The notes beneath the pieces were generated by a model that was not told the origin of the DNA, did not search any database, and worked only from the letters and a program-made list of their open reading frames with translations. 64,000 bases of DNA, taken from Isoetes taiwanensis. Its lineage: Eukaryota; Streptophyta; Lycopodiopsida; Isoetales; Isoetaceae. Both the position numbers and the translations under genes were made by a program. The stretch spans positions 312,001 through 376,000 of the forward strand of contig JAJEKV010000214.1 in NCBI GenBank assembly GCA_021234155.1, given 5' to 3'. This document shows, one piece after another, positions 1 through 13,929 of the stretch; the first letter of the stretch is position 1; every line of letters starts with the position of its first letter.

Positions 1-540
1 GGCAATTGAATAAAGTAAGAAAATGGCGGTGTTAGGGCTACAAAAGGTATGGCTCCTGCCAATCCCAGCCCTAAAGCAGAGGGGGGCACCGCTGTAAGAT
101 CTGATAGAGAATTTCTGATTGTCGCACCAAATCATGCCCCAATACCAGTTTTCGGGCCAGAACCGACCTATTGGGATGTTGAACAGTCAAATCGCAAAAG
201 GGCCGGACGTGAATCGAAACGTTACATTTAAACAAACTCTTGAATTACAATTTTAAGGGTCACGTGGCGCAATATGGGCCATTGATATAATCGGATAGAT
301 CTGGGCCGTCCGACGGGGGGCAGGGACATTGGCTCGATCTCGGCCGTCGATCGGGCGCACAGACCGACGCCACGGTTTTATAATAATAGATTATTGATTA
401 TTGTAGCATAGAAAGTATCTGAAAGGTGGCTAATCATGAAAATGCATCATTGACAGCTTAGAAGATTATTGGACGACTAGCACATATGTTGTTCTGTTGT
501 CTACATGATTTATAATCTATGTTCTATAGTACAAGGGTTT
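1..540. other. no recognisable gene; one short ORF
   Basis: The only open frame of note runs 49-231 on the plus strand (60 codons, start MAPANPSPKAEGG). I recognise no domain in it. A GC-rich stretch near 300-365 precedes an AT-rich stretch. The block lies just upstream of the helicase pseudogene and may hold decayed intron or promoter sequence of that gene, but nothing shows this directly. Confidence 0.3.
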
Positions 541-558
541 TATATTAAAGATGTGCAG

Positions 559-1068
559 TACGGTTATACTTCATTTTTTGGAGCTTGATGAGAAAAAGAT
601 TTATAGAACAACCTATATGTTCAGTGCGACAATGTCACCTGTTGTGGAACATCTAGCAAGGAAATATCATATGAATCCAGTTGAGTTGTGGTATGTAAAG
701 TGTTTATTATCCTTGAGCATGTTTACAGTCGAATTGAAATGTTTATTTCCTTCCATTCAGGTGACCATTGGTACCACTGGGAAGGCTACAGATCTCATTA
801 TTCAGCATGTCATGATGCTCAAAGAGTCTGAGAAACTGGACAGGTGATACTCTTAATGCACAAAGACTTTAGGGAACTCTTTTGATTTGTGTTTATTGAT
901 TGTCATATATAATGCAGGCTCGAGCGTGTCTTGAATGGCATGGGTGAGAAGACAGCTATAATTTTTGTCAATACAAAGAAGTCCACTGATGGACTATCTA
1001 GACAGCTCGATTAACTGGGTTATATAGTGACCACTCTTCACAGTGGAAAGACACAGGAGCAAGGAGAG
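559..1068 (+). pseudogene. DEAD-box RNA helicase fragment, PRP28/RH21 type (two exons, broken)
   Basis: This is a piece of a spliceosomal DEAD-box ATPase of the PRP28/RH21 family, which in intact form acts in U1/U6 exchange at the 5' splice site. The frame opens after an AG at 557-558 and reads [17 protein letters not shown], the SAT helicase motif with the family context. It continues through [20 protein letters not shown] to a GT donor at 844. A 74-base intron (844-917) ends in GCAG. The second exon reads GEKTAIIFVNTKKS and then TTLHSGKTQEQGE, ending at a GT donor at 1069. Breaks: an in-frame TAA after SRQLD near 1011-1013, and about 70 extra bases after MNPV (near 690-760) that look like an unspliced in-frame intron ending TTCAG. 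Both flanks of the gene are missing. Because introns are kept, this is a duplicated genomic fragment, not a retrocopy. The motif order and local identity are strong. Confidence 0.8.
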
Positions 1069-1099
1069 GTAAAAAAACATGGACTTGACTTGTAGGCAT

Positions 1100-1483
1100 G
1101 CTATCTTTGAGTTGGTCGGGGCACGGCAGCTTGATTACATGTGATACTAAGCAACCCCGGTATGAATATTGGGATCATATATTCCGGAGGTCATGGATGT
1201 GTGGGAACAACTAGGTCCACAGATACTCTCTTGACTTGTATGTATATTTCATGATATGTATATTTATACACTTTGACAGCACTCTTATTATTGCCACGGT
1301 TTTTCTTCGAAAATCTTTCAGGACGGGGCTTTTATAACCCAGATAATAATAAGCTTGTTGCGCTCTTTTATTGAGTCCCATAGGTCGATGGGTCTCCCTC
1401 GACGATAAAAACTATTTTATTCTATTCTATTCTATTCTATTCTATTCTATTCTATTCTATTCTATTCTATTCTATTCTATTCA
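1100..1483 (+). mobile_element. LINE 3'-end fragment with pentanucleotide tail
   Basis: This stretch aligns by eye with the 3' ends of two other LINE copies here (minus strand 5491-6560 and plus strand 44085-45640). Shared blocks in order are TTGGGATC followed by a GGAGGT motif, TTATTGCCAC..GTTTTTC, a GGGTTTTAT-type block, then GAGTCCCATAGG, GGTCTCC and CGATAAAA, followed by a simple repeat tail. No coding sequence of the element remains, so it is strongly 5'-truncated, as is usual for target-primed insertion. It lies just after the helicase pseudogene's last donor, so it probably entered an intron or the 3' flank of that copy. Confidence 0.6.
1416..1482 (+). repeat. (TTCTA)n microsatellite, LINE tail
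   Basis: About 13 near-perfect copies of TTCTA follow directly on the conserved CGATAAAA end of the LINE fragment. The repeat ends in a short A run. The position fits a tail made during LINE reverse transcription and later expanded. Confidence 0.85.
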
Positions 1484-4942
<3,459 letters not shown>

Positions 4943-5497
4943 TTATGTTCTTATTATGTGTCGATCTTTTTTCTTTAAAGAATATGAAAAAATTTTCCAC
5001 GCCCCGGCGAAGGGCCAAAAAAAATTTTATAACACAAACCATTAACCTTCTTTGAAAATTAAATTCCCCTTAAAACCCCCTTTTGTTTGGGTGCATATTC
5101 ACAGGGGGGTGGCGTAAAGGCGGTGAGAGCCCCTAAATTTATGTTTTACATATACAAAATGAACACCATATAGTACATTACCTCAAATCTTATAGTATTT
5201 TGTAAATCTTCTTATCTGAGATGGCAAATTTTTGTACATGCATACCCCACAAGCGAGGAACTTTATGTGCGGTTGTAGATCAAGGAATAAAGGATGCATA
5301 TGCCTATCCAACGACTCTCGATGCACGGAGTCACCCCCGTGTGAATATGCACCCAAACAAAAGGGGTTTTGTGGGGAATTTAATTTTTGATTGTGAAGGT
5401 TAATGGTTTGTGTTATAAAAAATTTTTGGCCGGGGCCGTGGAAAAATTTTTTCATATTCTTTAAAGAAAAAGATCGACACATAATAAGAACATAAAT
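4943..5497. mobile_element. palindromic MITE-like element, copy 1
   Basis: The two ends are long inverted repeats. The left arm (about 4943-5120) holds TTATTATGTGTCGATC, then a run of A/T, AACACAAACCATTAACCTTC, and TTTGGGTGCATATTCACA. The right arm (about 5335-5497) has the reverse complements in reverse order. The centre holds CATACCCCACAAGCGAGGA. No coding sequence is present. A second full copy lies at 24550-25128 and a right-arm remnant at 41041-41145, so it is a repeated family. The class (hAT, Mutator or other) is not decidable because I see no clear target-site duplication. Confidence 0.75.
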
Positions 5498-6560
5498 TGA
5501 ATTGAATTGAATTGAATTAATTTTTATCGTCCGCGGAGACCAATTGGCTATGGGACCCAAACAAGAAATACAGAAAACGTATTACTGCTAAGACCAAAAA
5601 ACCCCCGCTTGGAAGGGTATTCGAGGGAAAAAACTTGGCAGTAATAGGTATGCTGAGAGACTGTACAATGATATATGACATAGTACATTATGATATATAT
5701 CAGTGCATCGTCTGAGGACTCTACTCTGTGGGGGCATCCATGATGTCTCGAAGATAAGATCCTAGCGAGCCCACTGACATTGTATCTAACAGTGCATGTA
5801 GCTGCTGGTTAGGAAGGATCAACTCAACATAGTTGGCGCGAATGTGACTAAATGCCGGACAATGCTACATAGTGTGGCTTTCATCTTCAATAGCACCATG
5901 TTGACAACACAGACACAGTCTATCCTCCCGTGCCCCCCGAGCCCATCTGTCTATCTCAATTCGCAAGCGATGTGCACCTGTGCGAATGAAGCTATCAAAC
6001 TGCGCTATCGCAGTGGCAAATGTGTACGGGGGTGGCGCTGTGGACCACATGCAAGGTGGGTTGATCTGGACTTTATAGTGCGTTGTATTAACATGTTCAA
6101 GGGCATTAGCATCCCAAAGCTTGTTGAGGAAGCAAGCATCTAGGTATTGCCGCAGCTGATGGTGGTCCTCTTTAGTTTCAACTTCGATGCATCTATGCTC
6201 TTGTACATCCCATCTGGAGAACCACTGTATTCACCTCTCCTTCTAGCATGCTTAAGGCGCTGCCATGGCCACAGTATAAGCCAGGTTGGGGAGATGTTCA
6301 TTGCCTATACCTGCCACCTTCTGGAAGTAAATATTGTGGTGGCCAAGTGCGATCCACTGAAGAGGCAAGAAACCTATCTAATGCAGAAGGATCTGCCAAT
6401 GGAACTGTGGATTTCGCCCTGAGCGCTCGTGCCAAAAAGGCTTTCTGTACCTGCTCCAATTCATTCCACATGACCGGGAATATGACCGGGCCCCAAGCTT
6501 CGACCCTATATAAAAGAATAGGTTCCACTAGGACCTTGAACAAGTGGGACAGATGGGCCA
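5491..6560 (-). mobile_element. LINE retrotransposon fragment (RT C-terminal part, 3' UTR and tail)
   Basis: On the minus strand the frame at 6543-6298 reads LVEPILLYRVEAWG, NELEQVQKAFLARALR and KSTVPLADPSALDRF. This is the conserved region after the reverse transcriptase in plant LINEs. Further on, 6050-5865 reads CQHGAIEDESHTM, the cysteine/histidine motif near the LINE C-terminus. The 3' UTR (5850-5520) matches the copy at 45.4-45.6 kb, including GGGTCCCATAG, GGTCTCCG and CGATAAAA. It ends in a short AATTC-type pentanucleotide tail at about 5499-5519 that abuts the palindromic MITE. The reading frame is broken and all upstream regions (ORF1, endonuclease, catalytic RT) are missing. Confidence 0.75.
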
Positions 6561-6726
6561 GTCATACATCTCTGCTTTATAACTGTTATTCTACATCACA
6601 TAAAGTGCCTCACACCCTGCGGACACCCGTATATGTGAAAGGGTTTGCCTTGAAAGGGACTACCTTTGTAGATGGGGACTACTCTATTAGTGGTCCACTG
6701 TTGGGGAAATCCTTCCTGTAATGCTC

Positions 6727-6965
6727 TTTTCCTAGGATGGGTCCTATGACACAACTAATTAGCCCAAGTGGTCTTCTCATTGAGCTTTCTGAAAATATTG
6801 AGTACAAATTGGTGCTCCTCTCTAAGGGTAGAAATTTTTGAAAAAACTTGGAAACTAGAAAATGCTCCGAAACTAGATAATCATCGAGAGCATAACAAAG
6901 TCGAGAATACAAGATCAAAGATGAATCATCTGCCATGTAGGGTAAGGAAAGATAAGAAAAACTGG
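6727..6965 (-). mobile_element. DIRS-element 3' terminal fragment (B-repeat side)
   Basis: Read on the minus strand, this matches the 3' end of the DIRS-like element at 17.2-17.45 kb. Shared blocks in order are GCTCTCG.TG.TT.TCTAGTTTCGGAGCA, TGTACTC, AAAGCTCAATGAGAA, and TAGGACCCATCCTAGGAA. It is a non-coding remnant of a second copy, cut at about 6965, where an unrelated repeat begins. No A repeat or recombinase sequence is left. Confidence 0.65.
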
Positions 6966-6985
6966 CGATAACTTCTCATCGGATG

Positions 6986-7560
6986 AAAAAAACCTTGCCC
7001 TTTTGGGTTTACGAGGAAAACCCTAATGTGAAATGGTCGCCACTGCTCTGGAAGAATGCTTGCAGGGCCTGAACCAAAATGGAGATAACTCGAATATGTC
7101 CCGCCAAACAAAAAGTTGAAGTGCTCAAAAAGGATGAAGTACAACCTTGCACATCCCGACAATCAAAAGACCACCAAAAATAACCTGCAAAGTCAAGATT
7201 GAAAAAAAAAATACAGTGACCCATCAGAGAGTTAGGCCCCTTGCACAAATAACTAATAAAGCTCGGAGGCTCCATGGCCATACCGAGAAAGAAACAACAA
7301 GCACCAAACACTATGTAAAACATACTTGCCTAATCCAAGATGAATGAAAAGCCATATCTCATTCTTCAATAAACATCGAGCCTGTTAATGCTTGGGCCTT
7401 GAGCAACCTCGTGTTGAAGGGACAAGTCAGAGCCGAAACAACCATATCCAGTGGAAAATAACCAAGCAAACCATTAAGAAAACCATGTAACATGTAAAAA
7501 TTGGGTGGGATACTGGCATCCAAAAAAACCCTTAGAACCAACAACCCTCATGGGAATACC
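6986..7560 (-). repeat. unclassified dispersed repeat, copy 1
   Basis: The motif CCTTTTGGGTTTACGAGGAA and its surroundings recur at 42384-42440. Both copies also share an element like AGTACAACCTTGCACATCCC shortly after. On the minus strand the sequence resembles the GGTTTTTCCC..AAAACCC..GGGTTTT block of the LINE 3' ends, so this may be a related LINE family, but no RT motif is visible. Short minus-strand ORFs (7009-7323 and 7359-7544) show no known domain. Confidence 0.4.
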
Positions 7561-7685
7561 TCAAACCAAGCCTACCTCAAAGTGAAACACAAGAAAACTA
7601 AAATGCTTCCCACACCAAAAAAGCCTAACCTTTATGACCTAACATCTCGACAAGATTCATGAAACCATGTCCAAACAAACCAACT

Positions 7686-8310
7686 TTTGAAATGAAAGGT
7701 TCAGTAAAGGACCATGATGTGACTGTTTTACTTGACGATGGATCAACACACGATTTCATCTCGTAGGACTTGGTGTATAAACTAGGATTACCTATTTGTG
7801 ACTTACAAACTAAAATCACAGTAGTGCATGGTTTGAAGGGTCCAAAGAATCAGTGCGACAAATATGTGATAGCTCCTATCCAAATAGAGCAGTACTCGAA
7901 AGAAAGAGTTTCGACTAGCCCTCTAGGATCTATGGATGTGATATTAAGAATTGGATGGCGAGAACAGCTTGATGCTCGACCTAATTATCGTGAAAAGACA
8001 GTGACTATAACTGTTGAAGGTCAACCTTTGAAGCTGCACTCAAATTCCATATCTCAAGTTGAACCCCTATTGACCTATTCAAAAACTAAGAAGTTAATAC
8101 AAAGTGAAGCAGAGTCGTACTTCATTTACTTAAGGAACTCAGATCCACAGCCCCAGGTGCCTCATGAATTGTACAACTTTCTCAGGCAGTTCGATGATCT
8201 CTTCAAAGATGAGGAAACTTTAGATTTACCTCCTCATCGCCTCGAAGATCATGCAAGAAAATGCAAAACTTCCAAATAGGGCGCTTTACCGAGTCAGCCA
8301 TTTTGAAAAA
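7686..8310 (+). pseudogene. Ty3/gypsy protease and protease-RT linker fragment
   Basis: The frame reads VTVLLDDGSTHDFIS, an aspartic-protease active-site motif of the plant gypsy type (usually D-S/G-G-A/S-T-H-N-F-I), then a TAG and DLVYKLGLPI. The ORF from 7770 continues with a SPLGSMDVILRIGWRE block, equivalent to the LG.YDVILG..WL flap region. It ends with LFKDEETLDLPPHRLEDHA, the usual lead-in to reverse transcriptase. The sequence then frameshifts and the RT itself is absent. The product of an intact copy would cleave Gag-Pol. The fragment is followed immediately by gag-like sequence, the reverse of the normal order. Confidence 0.75.
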
Positions 8311-8329
8311 CTTAGAGTGTCCATTTGAT

Positions 8330-9545
8330 ATTCTGTTGTCTGTGCTGCTGAGTTATTTTGTGTTCGTATCAACTTTGGTAACCGAGCCAAGTCTTTCCTA
8401 GAATCTGTGCCAATGGCCCATCGTTTCAATATCCCTGAAAACCAGTATCAGCAGGCATTAAAAACTGCTAATTTTATAGCGAAAGAAATTGCTAATCAGA
8501 TAGCACTGCCACCGCCTACATCTCCAGAAGATTATTAGCATACACTAGAGCAGATCGCTCTACTTTATGGGTTTTTACCTAGTATTGCTCAGCAGCCTCC
8601 ATTGCCAAGTGAACCTCCACCTGTTAATCCACCTCCACCTGAAAATTTGCCACCTGTCAATCCTCTACTAGCTAATTCCAATCCTGATCCTATGGATATT
8701 GCTGAAGCTGACTCTCAAAATAAAAAAGGATAAGGCTCCTAAATGGTTAGAAAAAGTGGATTTACCATACATACTGGCGAGAGTAGCTATTAAGCCGATG
8801 CATGTAATAAGTTTTCTTGGTATTTGGGAGAAGTTCTTTGAGAGAGTTAACGCGACTGAACAAGAGAAAATGCAAGCCATGGACACTTATCTGGATGAAC
8901 AAGCACAAGTTTGGTGGCAAGGCCGCAGATTGATGCTGCCTGAGGCTAATTCATGGGCAATATTCCGCATTTGAAGCCCATTACTTTGCGAATTATCATA
9001 GAATATTACAAAAGGAGTGAGATCTTGTTAAACAAGATGACGGAGAAACTGAGTCTGATTATTATATGAAATTTAGTCATTTTGGTTCACAAGTTAGAAA
9101 CTTGGATGAAAATGAGCTTTTAAGAAAGTTTGTAAATGGGTTAAGAGAAGAAATATTTGCAGAGCTAGATCTTATTGAACTAGTCAATATGGAAGGAATG
9201 GAAAGCACTCAAATAACGGATAGAAGGCCAAACAAGAGCAGAATAAAGGGCCTAAGATTGGATGTTATATTTGTGGAGGACCGCATTATCAATCTAACTG
9301 TCCATAGAATACAGCTTCTATGGATAAGAATGTAAAGAAAGTACAGTTCAAAGAGTCGCTGCCCAAAGAAAGGCAGGTTGCTCAATCCCATCATGTGGAG
9401 GACAGGCCAAAAACTTCTAGGGATGGAGAAGAAAGGAATAATGGAAAGCTTGCAGCTATTGAGCAAGAAAAAGGGAGACTACAAATTCCATACCTAAAGA
9501 ATTTATCGGGAGTAGATACATGGTCTCCAAAAATTTAGGAGAAGT
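8330..9545 (+). pseudogene. Ty3/gypsy gag fragment with zinc knuckle
   Basis: A proline-rich segment near 8590-8690 precedes the gag core. The frame 8699-8974 contains WLEKVDLPYILARVA, TEQEKMQAMDTYL and AQVWWQGRRLMLPEANSWAIF, the retrotransposon gag fold signature around the WW motif. After a frameshift, 9066-9335 reads YYMKFSHFG..VRNLDENELLRKFVNGL. A CCHC zinc knuckle of spacing CX2CX3HX4C is encoded at 9263-9301 (CYICGGPHYQSNC) in a different frame. A lysine/glutamate-rich tail follows to 9538. Several stops and frameshifts make it non-functional. It may belong to a different insertion from the protease piece just upstream. Confidence 0.75.
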
Positions 9546-10787
9546 TTTGCCTCCCAACCGGGCTCAGGTTCTAGCAAGAATCTGTTATCTTGCTAACTCA
9601 ACAATTAAACAAGAATCCAGCAATAATGAACCAAGTTAGGCTAGATCCGGCAGTAGACAGAGAGGCGGAAAGCTTTGGAAAGATTCAGGCGAGGATGATT
9701 TATTAAAGTAGAAGCAGCGGTTTATTTATATAAGAAGAGATCGGCCCTTTTCTGGAATCTTCTTTTCTGGTTGCAAATAGCTGAGAAAAGGGTAGATAGA
9801 TGTGGATAATAATAGATCGGCTATAATTAGCATAGATACAGCCTTCTGCATTATTCGGATCGACCCTTTTTGTCAAATCCAGTAACGCTCAGTTTTGATA
9901 TAAACAGATCATCGACCCCGTTATCAGCAGCTGGGCTATTTTAATTCAAAATGTAAGGTTATCATAGCATAACTTATAAATAAGTTATCGTTAACAAGTG
10001 CTCATAAATCATTTGCTAGCCTCTAAAATAATTAATTCCAAAGTGCGTTAAGCCTGAGCCGCTCCCCCGAGCCGACATTAAGCTGTAACAAGATCTTTGT
10101 ATAGTTCCATCATTTGCATCTTAATGGGATCAATTATCAGCCTACACTAGCATTTAAGTTCCTTACATTCATCACCAAACCACTTGCTTCGAGGAAAGTT
10201 TGTTGAATGTTAAGGTCTTCTTATGCATATAGAGATAAATCTATAAAGATATCATTATGTTAATTGTCCTAATGGTGTTTTTATAATTACTTTTGAGCAG
10301 ATAATTATGTGTACTAAACAAATAGCAAAAAATTCCTCGATATGTCGAAGTTATATACATATTTGACTTCCCTTCAAGGGATGAGGTTTAAGTCCAAAAA
10401 TTCTTGGAGCGAAACCAGATTTAAGAGATAGTCTTAGCTCAAGAGCTATGCTTTAGATTTTGCAAACTGCCCCCTTTTCCTAGGCCTCTTCTCTATTAAT
10501 CACTACCTATTAGCATACCCTGATCTTCTTCTCAAAGTACCTACCTTTTCATTTCTGCCTGGATTAGCAAGAGCATTTCTCTTCTACTAACTTGTAAGTT
10601 GTTGACCTATTAGAATTGTCGCACAATGAAGGCCAGCTCACGGGTCTAAGTTGTGTTGGATGTATGAAATATTAATTGGTTGCATTGCTACTTGGCCTGC
10701 CATGCAAGTCATTATGGTTCCTTACACCAAACCTGAAGGTCCTTGCATCAAACTTGTATGAGATTCTAGATGTGACTATGAAGTTGT
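9546..10787. other. no gene seen
   Basis: The first 250 bases may be the tail of the gag-bearing element. After that I see no convincing ORF, repeat or regulatory structure. Confidence 0.4.
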
Positions 10788-10977
10788 GTGGGAAGGTCCA
10801 TGCTGCAGCATGAGATTTCTTGGAAAACTGCAAGCTTGAGTTGTGATTGTGCCAAAGCTTCGTTGTCCATATTGACTAGGTTAGACAACTTGATTGAAAA
10901 CACACAAGTTGCAAATTGCCTACAAGCTAGAGAAATGTTGCTAAAACGAGCCAGGGACATCTTTACGAATTATAATG
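10788..10977 (+). pseudogene. 5' half of an ORF interrupted by the DIRS element
   Basis: An open frame starting MGRSMLQHEISWKTAS continues through LTRLDNLIENTQVANCLQ and REMLLKRARDIFTNYN, then is cut at the DIRS junction (AATG, 10974-10977). Joining this frame to the sequence after the element (from 17450) keeps the phase for another 27 codons. The residues look like real protein, and a CTGCAG just before HEISW could be a splice acceptor, but I do not recognise the family. The insertion supports the exact boundary of the element. Confidence 0.5.
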
Positions 10978-11140
10978 CTTCGGTTCTATTGCGCTAGCAA
11001 TAGAACCGCCATTCCTTGGATGGGGACGCCACCTCAGCTCCTTTCCCTTTTTATAGTCCATTTTTCCTCCTCTTTGGTTATCGGCGTTCTCCTTGGGCTT
11101 GTTTTCCTATTTACGAGCGCCTCTACCTGGTTTCTTGCCA
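10974..11140 (+). repeat. DIRS repeat A1 (left terminus)
   Basis: It starts AATGCTTCGGTTCTATTG and matches 16710-16872 with scattered changes and small indels. Near its start is a dyad, GGTTCTATTG followed by CAATAGAACC with four bases between, which could fold into a hairpin or bind a recombinase. The shared block from TTTTATAGTCCATTTTTCCT through GGTTATCGGCGTTCTCCTTG is nearly identical in both copies. Confidence 0.85.
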
Positions 11141-11399
11141 TCAAGAACTGTCGCCGTAAAGAGCTCAAACGGTGTGCCTACCGCTTACATTCCTACTTCG
11201 AGGGAAGTTTTTTCTCAAGGATACGATGATTTGTGATTTTCTTGATTTTTAATTACGTTTTAAATCCGGTGGTGCTGGTTGGGATGCATCACCGAGGAGT
11301 CTTAGGTATCGGTCCGTCCGGTTATGGCATGGTCAAGGCGTTTTTCTTGAGTGATTTCGGTTAGTTGGTTGTTTTTGGCTTTGTTCCTTGTTTTGTTGG

Positions 11400-13250
11400 A
11401 TTGATTTGCATCCGGCTTGCTTACCGGTAGCCTCACAGGTCTTCTTGCTTCCGGGACCCTTGCTACGATTTTCTTGAGCCTACGCCCGCCCATGAATTTT
11501 GGGGCGAATCCGGCCCTTTGCGCCTCTGCCGGGCGGTTGGCGATGGGGCATGTATTTGACGCCATAGCCCGACTTCTGCGTTCCGGTTCTCGGTCTAGCT
11601 CGGCCACTCTCCACGGCTCCTCTCAAACCTTTTGTCGGTCCAGATTTCACAGGTGTTTTCGATCGATTGCTTAGGTTCCTTCCGATTTTGCTTCTCGGTC
11701 TGTTGGCTCCGAAATCGGCTTCCTTTGTTTACCCAGTCTTGCCCTTACTCTTCTATTCGGCTCTATTTGGCCCTCGGCATCCTTCTCCTCTGCCGCCACA
11801 TACGTGTTGCCCTCCTCGGCTCTTTCAGCTCTGTCCCCTCTCTCTTCATCATCGCTCTTTCCATACGTGTTTTTTCTCTGCTCTCCACCTTCCACGTCGC
11901 GTTCACATTTTGCCGCTTCGCCATTTCACGGCGGGGATACCGGGCCATCGACCCGGTTTACCCGGTTTTTTGGTTTGGGTTTCCGCGGTCGGTTTCCCTT
12001 GGTGCTATTGTCTTTTTCTTTTTGGGTTGTTTTCGTTTTTAATTGCCCTAGTTCTTTGGAGGTTATTGTTTCTAGTTTGGTTTTGTGTTGGTGTTGTTTT
12101 ACCGTTTCTTGCTCTAGTATTAGATTCGGTTGGCATTATTTTGTTTCTTGCTCTAGTATTCTTCAGGTTGGCATTATTTTGGTTATTTGTGGGTTCTATT
12201 TTTCTTGCTTCTTTGCATGTTTTTCGCCAATTATGTTTTCTCGTCGTTTTTCATTATAGAGTTATGTTTGGTTGGTGTGTTTGCAAACTCGTTTGGGCTT
12301 AGTGTTATTGTTGCCATGGATCTAAGTAAAAGCGTGTTGATTTTTTCCATTGTTGGTACTAACATTTGTGGTGTGTGTTTAGAAATTTTCACAATATGGC
12401 GGTCAGAACATTCCTAGCACCTCTCGGGTTTCTTTGCGGTTTCGGAGGGCTAAGCGGATTAGCGGTAGCCTTGCCCCATCCACTCCACCTATCGCGGCGA
12501 TGCCCGCTGCTTTGGGGTTTCTATTGCCTCGAGGTGTCTGGCGTACGCATACCCGCGACTTCTCTTGAGCTGTCCATCCGGTTTTCTACTATCGGATGCG
12601 CGTAAGCTTCTCCTCGGCTCGGGCCCTTCTCGAGCTATCTCCTCTGTGTCATTTGCCATCGCCTTTGTTTTTCCTTTGCTTCAGCGGGTCAGCTGTGGGG
12701 TTGAGCCACTCTTTGCCCATTGGCGGTTCTGCAGTTCCCTCCCTCGGTCCGTGGATATGGTGCCTCGGCTTTTTGCAAACCCTTGATTACGGATGGCGCG
12801 AGATCAGTCTGCGATCGACTCTCACTTCTAACACTAATGTTCATGAAGCGGTCGGTGTTGCGCCCGAAAGTTGGGGGCGGCTCTTCACGATCGGTTCGAA
12901 GCTTTAAGAAGTCATCAGCGCCACCGGTCACGAGTTCCTTTGTACCCGCGAGTCGTTAAGGGAGCTTCATGCTCGTTTGATTACCCCTCTCTCAAAGCGT
13001 GCCGATCTTTGTCCTCGGTTGTTCGAAGAAGGTAAAGGTGCCACTTGCTTGAAGGATGAAGTTTTTGATTATCGGATGTCGCGGGGCTATGATGTAGCCT
13101 TGGATTTTGATGACCACAGCGGCACATACGGCTGGCGATGATTCTAAGAAATTGAAACTAGCTTTCGGATGATGCCATTGATCGGCCCATACGCTTCTAG
13201 ATCCAGCTGCCTCGCCCTCGGCTCCACCTTCTACGCCACACCTCAACCCT
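11400..13250 (+). pseudogene. DIRS element gag-like / ORF1 region (decayed)
   Basis: Long open frames occur in several phases but most are composition artefacts of T/C-rich DNA. The most protein-like stretch is at about 12905-13135: one frame reads GHEFLCTRESLRELHARLITP, then PLSKRADLCPRLFEEGKGAT and CLKDEVFDYRMSRGYDVA with few breaks. It lies where DIRS elements carry their first (Gag-like) ORF. I infer the assignment from position; there is no diagnostic motif such as a zinc knuckle. Confidence 0.4.
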
Positions 13251-13929
13251 CTTTTCCCTCATCTCGGTCGGGGTCTAGGCCATTTTGCACTTTTTTAGGC
13301 GCTGGGCCATCGCATTGAGGCGATGCCATTCGCCCCAACCACGGGCTCTCTGTTGCTCCACTCGCCTTTAGCCCCACCGGGTCCTTTGGTACCGGCCCGG
13401 CTCCTTTTTTTCCTCGTCAGGCCCTTGAATCTTAGTTCTCCTTGCATATCTTATTTTGTTGTCATGGATTCTCGACATTAATACAAATTTTGGTCCTTTT
13501 TCGGTATTGTTCGATTTTATGCCTTGTGGTGATCATTGTGTTTGGTGTTGGCTTTGGGGTGTTTTATCTTATCCCGCGGTTATCCCTTTCGACTAACTTG
13601 GTTTGTTTTCTTTTGGCAACATAACTTACGGTTTGTATCCGTTTTTTGAATATGCTCCGATCACCTCCATCATCCCTCATCTTGGCATCGACCCTCCCTG
13701 GCGGCGATTTAGCTTACATACGTGGTCTGAATCGCCTCAAACCGCTTTTCCTTTACGGCGTCTATCGTTCCTAGCGGGTTTTGCGTGGATCAGTTTAGTT
13801 ATCGCCTCCCTTGGTCATTTTCTCGTCCATCATTTGCTTTTAAAGCTCCAAATCACTCTTCTTTGTCTACCCACCTAGACTTTGCCGCGCTCGCCGTTCG
13901 ATCTCTTAGCGTCACAGTCACGCATCCCA

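Noticed and set aside
6248-6721. 157-codon plus-strand ORF
   Set aside because: It is the complement of the minus-strand LINE coding region and has no domain.
11632-12302. Long hydrophobic ORFs (up to 211 codons) that could pass for membrane proteins
   Set aside because: The DNA is T/C-rich within the DIRS element, which yields Leu/Phe/Ser-rich frames in several phases; no single frame shows a domain.
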